Assembly: GCF_030035675.1 (NCBI RefSeq)
Contig: NC_084482.1
Coordinates: 225,785,943-225,849,942, forward strand
Direction of reading: 5' to 3'
DNA length: 64,000 nucleotides
Source: Rhineura floridana
Lineage: Eukaryota; Chordata; Lepidosauria; Squamata; Rhineuridae
The position numbers and the translations under genes are program-made. The notes below the pieces were generated by a model that did not search any database, had not been told where the DNA came from, and worked only from the letters and a program-made list of their open reading frames with translations. Positions 60,162-64,000 of the stretch are shown here, piece after piece (position 1 is the first letter of the stretch; each line of letters starts with the position of its first letter).

Positions 60162-61629
60162 TTAGGCACTCTCCGGCTAGCATGACTGGATCTGGACTCA
60201 AAGCACGTTTGCCTCTCCTGAGAGGCACTCTGTGATGAGATTGCATTGTGAAAGGTCGTGTCCTGTGCATATGACTTGCAATATCATCTCAGGTGAAATG
60301 ACCAATTTTACTGCTTATGCAACTTTTCCCATCAGGCTTCCTGCAGTCTCTGCTTCTATTGCAGAGTGAACCAAACTGAGGCCGTTTTAAAACTAACACA
60401 GGCAATATTAGGGTGGAACATCTCCCAGGCTCATAAGCTTGTAGCCAGCCATCAATGTCTTCGCCCTGAACCTGCCCATGCGTTAAGGTCAGCAGGTGAG
60501 GTCTTCCTGGGATGAGGTGCACAGTGTAAAGGTCTGGGAAAGGACTTTTTTGGTGGTGGCTCCTCATACATGTCTGGCTTTATGTCTTTATACTTTCATG
60601 CAGTTGCAATTGTCTTCAGTGATTTGTTGTTGTATAGTGTCTGTGTGTTTTTTAGAATATGTGTGTGTCTAAAAAGTGATATATGCAGGCTAAAAGAGCT
60701 GAAGTAGCACCATTTCCACAGTTACTTACAGAGCTGGTGCCTTCTGCACTCCTCCATCCCGATGCTCGCTCTCAGCTCCCATCTGGGAGCTTTCTCCGCC
60801 CCACTCTCCCACTCGGCGACACCTTCCTTCCCTGTCTCCAACTCGGAACTTTTCAACATCAACCCGTCGGCTATTCTCAGAAGGTTGCCACATGTTGTTC
60901 CTCCTGATGTGGTGCTGCTCCACTTTGCACCAGTCACTGTTCAAGTTGCTGTGAATTGGCAGCCGCTGTTGTTATTGCTGGGAGTAGGGAGAGCAGACGT
61001 TGCAAAGATCCCTTCCCTGCTCCTGTCGCCTTGGCTGCTGCTGCTGCCACCTCTGACACTGCTCCGCTGTTTAAGATGGGAGGATTCATGGGAAATGTAC
61101 CATTATTTCTTTTTCTTCTCTCTCTCCTCTCCTCTCCGACGATATTCTCTCTCTCATACACACATATTATTTTCCAACCCAGACAGCAAAGAGCTGGTGG
61201 TGTTGATGTGAGCATTTCTAGCTACATCAATATGTTGCACTGGCTTTGATCTTAATTGCCATGGAAGATTTTGTCCAGAAATAGACATTTGAAGTGCACC
61301 CCTGGCTCGCCTACTTGGGGCAGAGGAGGGACAGTTCCCAGGATGATTTTTGCTTTTGGCGTGATAAAATGATAGGGCCCAAATGAAAACAGCTGGCTTT
61401 ATTAGGTTCCGTAGAGTCATCCCCAACAGGCATTTCAAGATGAGCTTTATGTCCAGTGAATGCCTGTACACAAGTGCCAGACTGATCCTACTGGCTTCAC
61501 ATGGCCCTACTCTATTCACAGGACTTTACAGATCAAAAATATGCCTCTGCTTAGTTTTAGAAAGCTCTGTTTGGAATGGCTGAATATTTTTTGGTCAAAA
61601 ATAACTAGTCTTGTCTTTTTCCTTGAAAG
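60162..61629. other. Gene D intron, no feature recognised
   Basis: No coding exon or named repeat. A G/C-richer patch near 60,720-61,090 has CTG/TGC-rich frames on both strands but no domain. Confidence 0.5.
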
Positions 61630-61710
61630 AATCGGACCTCAATTCCTGTTGGGAAGAAGGAGAAGATCTGCTTATCCAGGACCCCGAAGAAGAAGTGGCT
61701 TCATCAGCAG
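61630..61710 (+). CDS. Gene D acidic exon (KRAB-B-like or linker)
   Basis: An 81-nt stretch with acceptor TTTTTCCTTGAAAG (ending 61,629) and donor CAG/GTAAAT. It is phase 1 to phase 1, so it fits exactly between a KRAB-A exon and a finger exon. With the phase-1 G it reads ESDLNSCWEEGEDLLIQDPE EEVASSA. Its position and the LxxxxEEGEDL core recall the KRAB-B exon (…SQLEQGEEPW), but it is not a standard KRAB-B. I see no equivalent in gene C's intron. The finger exon that should follow is outside the window, so whether gene D is intact is unknown. Confidence 0.7.
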
Positions 61711-61784
61711 GTAAATGCTTAGCTGTGTTTTGAGGTCCTTTTGTTTGGGAATGGAAGGATTTTGTAGTTCCTGTGTATTGATTC

Positions 61785-62060
61785 ATTGGCGATCACTCCT
61801 GGCTGAGTAAGATTGTCTTCCAGGATAAGATCTTTAACGGTGGGTCTCTAAGTGTCTGTGGAGGCCAATTCTGGATCCACACAGCCTCCCAAAGTGAGGA
61901 CATCGGTTTCCAGATGGAAGACGGTCACGATGAGGATTTACTTGATGCGCCTTCCGCTTAGCTCGTTTGTCCCTTTCGCCCTGTACTTGTGCTTCTTCAA
62001 AGTCCAACCTGCAATTGGGATGCTCATGGGCGAAAGCTTCCCAGTTCTCAATAATTCCTG
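61785..62060 (-). mobile_element. Second LINE type, C-terminal/3' fragment
   Basis: The reverse complement matches 15,053-15,320 (TTGAAGAAGCACAAG region; SRIGLH-like C2H2 tail; AAGACAATCTTACTCAG). Confidence 0.7.
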
Positions 62061-62109
62061 TGTAGTTCCTATCATTGCTGTCAAATTAACCCATCAGGGT
62101 GGGAGTTCT

Positions 62110-62225
62110 CCTGGAGAATTTAAGAAGAGCCCTGCTGTATCAGGCCAAAGGTGGAGCATCTAGTCTAGCATCCTGTCCTCACAGTTGATGCCTGTGAGAA
62201 GTGAGCAAGCAGGATTGGAGTGTAA
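62110..62225 (-). mobile_element. CR1 3' end fragment
   Basis: AAGAAGAGCCCTGCTGTATC AGGCC is the complement of the CR1 3' end. Confidence 0.65.
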
Positions 62226-62227
62226 TA

Positions 62228-62474
62228 CAGGCATACCCCGCTTTAACATACGCAATGGGACCGGAGCGTGTATGTAAAGTGAAAATGTACTTAAAGTGAA
62301 GCAATTATCTATGCATGTACTGCACTGCAATTGCCACTAGATGGCAGCGGTGTCACGCCATTAAGTGTCCCTGATTGCGAAGCGCGCGTACGTTAAGGGG
62401 GGCATGGTGGAGTATGGAGCATGTATGTTATAGCGAGGTGACTAAGTGAAGCGACGTTAAGCGGGGTATGCCTG
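62228..62474. mobile_element. Tigger-like MITE with TA duplication
   Basis: It is 247 bp, with ends CAGGCATACCCCGCTTTAAC and the complement of GTTAAGCGGGGTATGCCTG, flanked by TA on both sides. The CAGGCATACC start is that of the pogo/Tigger family. Confidence 0.85.
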
Positions 62475-62476
62475 TA

Positions 62477-64000
62477 GTTGCTTCCTCCTGCTGTTCTCAC
62501 AGTTGTCCTTGCAATTTGTATTCAGAATGAAATAGTCTGCGCTACCTCTTTCTCGAGGATGCACCGAGGGGTCACAAGAATTCCCTGTTAACCTTGTGGC
62601 TCCGCAGAGCTCCTGTCACCAAATTCTGTGCTGATCTAAGTGCGCCCTGTCTCTGAACATTGGAGATATCCACAGGGGCCAATCAAAAGAGGACAATCCC
62701 ACCAAAGGTTCTCTTAGGACTAGGGATTTATCAGCAAAATAATGAGATCTTCACACAAACAAATAAATAATGTTTATTTCATACACACTTAATCCTTAGT
62801 TACACAGGTAACATGCATTCCTGGCTTTAGCCAGTAAACTGACTTAAATTCTCAAGGCAAAGTATTATAACTGAACATGTCAGGCTGTTACACAAAGCCT
62901 GTTCAGTTAAATAGATAGTATTATTCAAGCTTTAAAGTATATTGTTATACAGTGATATAGTCATGCAGTTCTAGACATCCTGTGAAATCTAAGAGCAACA
63001 ATGGAAAAGAATGAATAAGTCTCACCTACTAAGTCCCAGGACAAAGAAAACCTTGGAGTCTTCCCATGAAGTAATAGAACGACGAGTGTCCAAGTCCAGG
63101 AGACTGGTAAACTGTGGGGCTTAACAGACTCCTTTTTTGAGGAAAAAAGGGGCAAATGATGGGGTAAATGACACGTTACCTTGGGAACCTTTCGCACTTC
63201 TCAGTCTATAGCCATCTCTCAATTCATTTGCCGATATGCACATCTTTTGCATTACAGGCATCAGTCGGGTGTCAGTTGGAAACAGGAAGGTCAGGAAAGA
63301 ACTGACAGCTTTTATCATTGTTTTGATGTTATATGCCTGGGAGCTCGGCAGACTTCCCAGCATTAAATAAAAAAGCCTCCACTCAAACTGGAGAAAAGAA
63401 AATGAAATGGTGCAAGAGCCTCTTAGACTTAGATATTACAAATCAATATGCAATATGGGCTTCTGGCACACAACAAGAAGCTTGTTGTCTCTGGCAGTGG
63501 ATTTCTGAAGGTCTCTCTTAGTTGCTTTCATCTCCTTTTAATATTGTTACGTTATTTGCTTCAGGTGGCATTTTTGTTTGGCTTACTTTGTTTTTTTTTA
63601 ACTGCACACCACTTAGTGCAGGGCTAAGTCTCCCCACGCTTCCCCTTTCAAAGACAAGCCCATGTGAAGCATGCAAGCAGGACTTGAGTGCAACAGTCGC
63701 CCTGTTGAGAGCATGGCGGCTGTCTTAAAGCTGCAAAGCACTCAAAGGGGGAAGGAGACGATTCCCCCTCCTACAGCCCATCAGCTGATGAGCTGGTGAA
63801 AGCCGCCTCGCTCCAGCACAGCAAACATTAAGCTCCTGGTTGTTCCCTTGCCTGCCCCACATCTGACGTCATGCATAATCAGGTATGGGGCAGGTGGGCG
63901 TGGTTTCCCTAAAGCAGCCTTGTGAGCCAAACAGGGAGGTCTGGTGGGTCAAGACTGGTCCATGGGTAGGAGGTTCCCCAGCGCAGGCATATGAGATGTT
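62477..64000. other. No gene seen; gene D intron continues
   Basis: No exon or fingers are recognised. A short CR1-like scrap (GCAAGCAGGACTTGAGTGCA) lies near 63,680. Confidence 0.45.

Overview
The window looks like a repeat-rich stretch of a squamate reptile nuclear genome (lizard or snake). That assignment is inferred from the repeats: a 5S-rRNA-derived SINE, tRNA-derived SINEs with a BovB-like tail, BovB, CR1, L2-like and L1 LINEs, and Tigger-like MITEs. The host genes are all of one kind: KRAB/C2H2 zinc-finger (KZFP) transcription-factor genes in a tandem cluster.

Minus-strand side (about 1-40,200). Several decayed copies of one KZFP gene lie in tandem, each with its order reversed on the + strand (zinc-finger exon, intron, KRAB exon, CpG-rich promoter). 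Unit 1 (1 to about 4,727) has the 5' part of a finger exon and intron but no KRAB exon or promoter. Unit 2 (about 6,690-13,500) has degenerate fingers, a KRAB-A exon with an in-frame stop, and a CpG block. Unit 4 (about 21,600-26,575) is a finger exon split by a LINE. Unit 3 (about 32,100-40,200) is the fullest, with an 11-finger open block, a KRAB-A exon and a CpG block, but its KRAB exon seems to lack an acceptor AG. The units share introns full of the same old repeats, so empty and filled insertion sites can be compared between them.

Plus-strand side (about 42,800-64,000). Gene C (coding exons 44,461-44,535, 45,278-45,404 and 48,079-49,730) reads as an intact KZFP: N-terminal exon, 127-nt KRAB-A exon and a 17-finger exon, about 617 aa once spliced. 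Gene D is its tandem copy: near-identical first exon (57,301-57,375), KRAB-A exon (59,198-59,324) and a third acidic exon (61,630-61,710). Its finger exon, if present, lies beyond 64,000. Plus-type GC-rich promoter blocks precede both genes (about 42,800-43,350 and 54,070-54,560), each near a block resembling the minus-strand promoters, so a head-to-head promoter pair may have been duplicated.

Mobile elements make up much of the rest. The clearest is a 1.64-kb L1-type element at 7,686-9,322 that carries ORF1 but no ORF2, is flanked by a perfect 17-bp target duplication, and has its empty site in the paralogous unit 3. An APE-type LINE with a long open reverse-transcriptase frame splits a finger of unit 4, and a relative of it sits exactly at the unit 1/unit 2 junction. 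Solo LTR fossils lie at 20,563-21,404, 55,770-56,581, 57,417-58,388 and 59,484-60,161. No rRNA or tRNA gene, CRISPR array or non-KZFP host gene was recognised.
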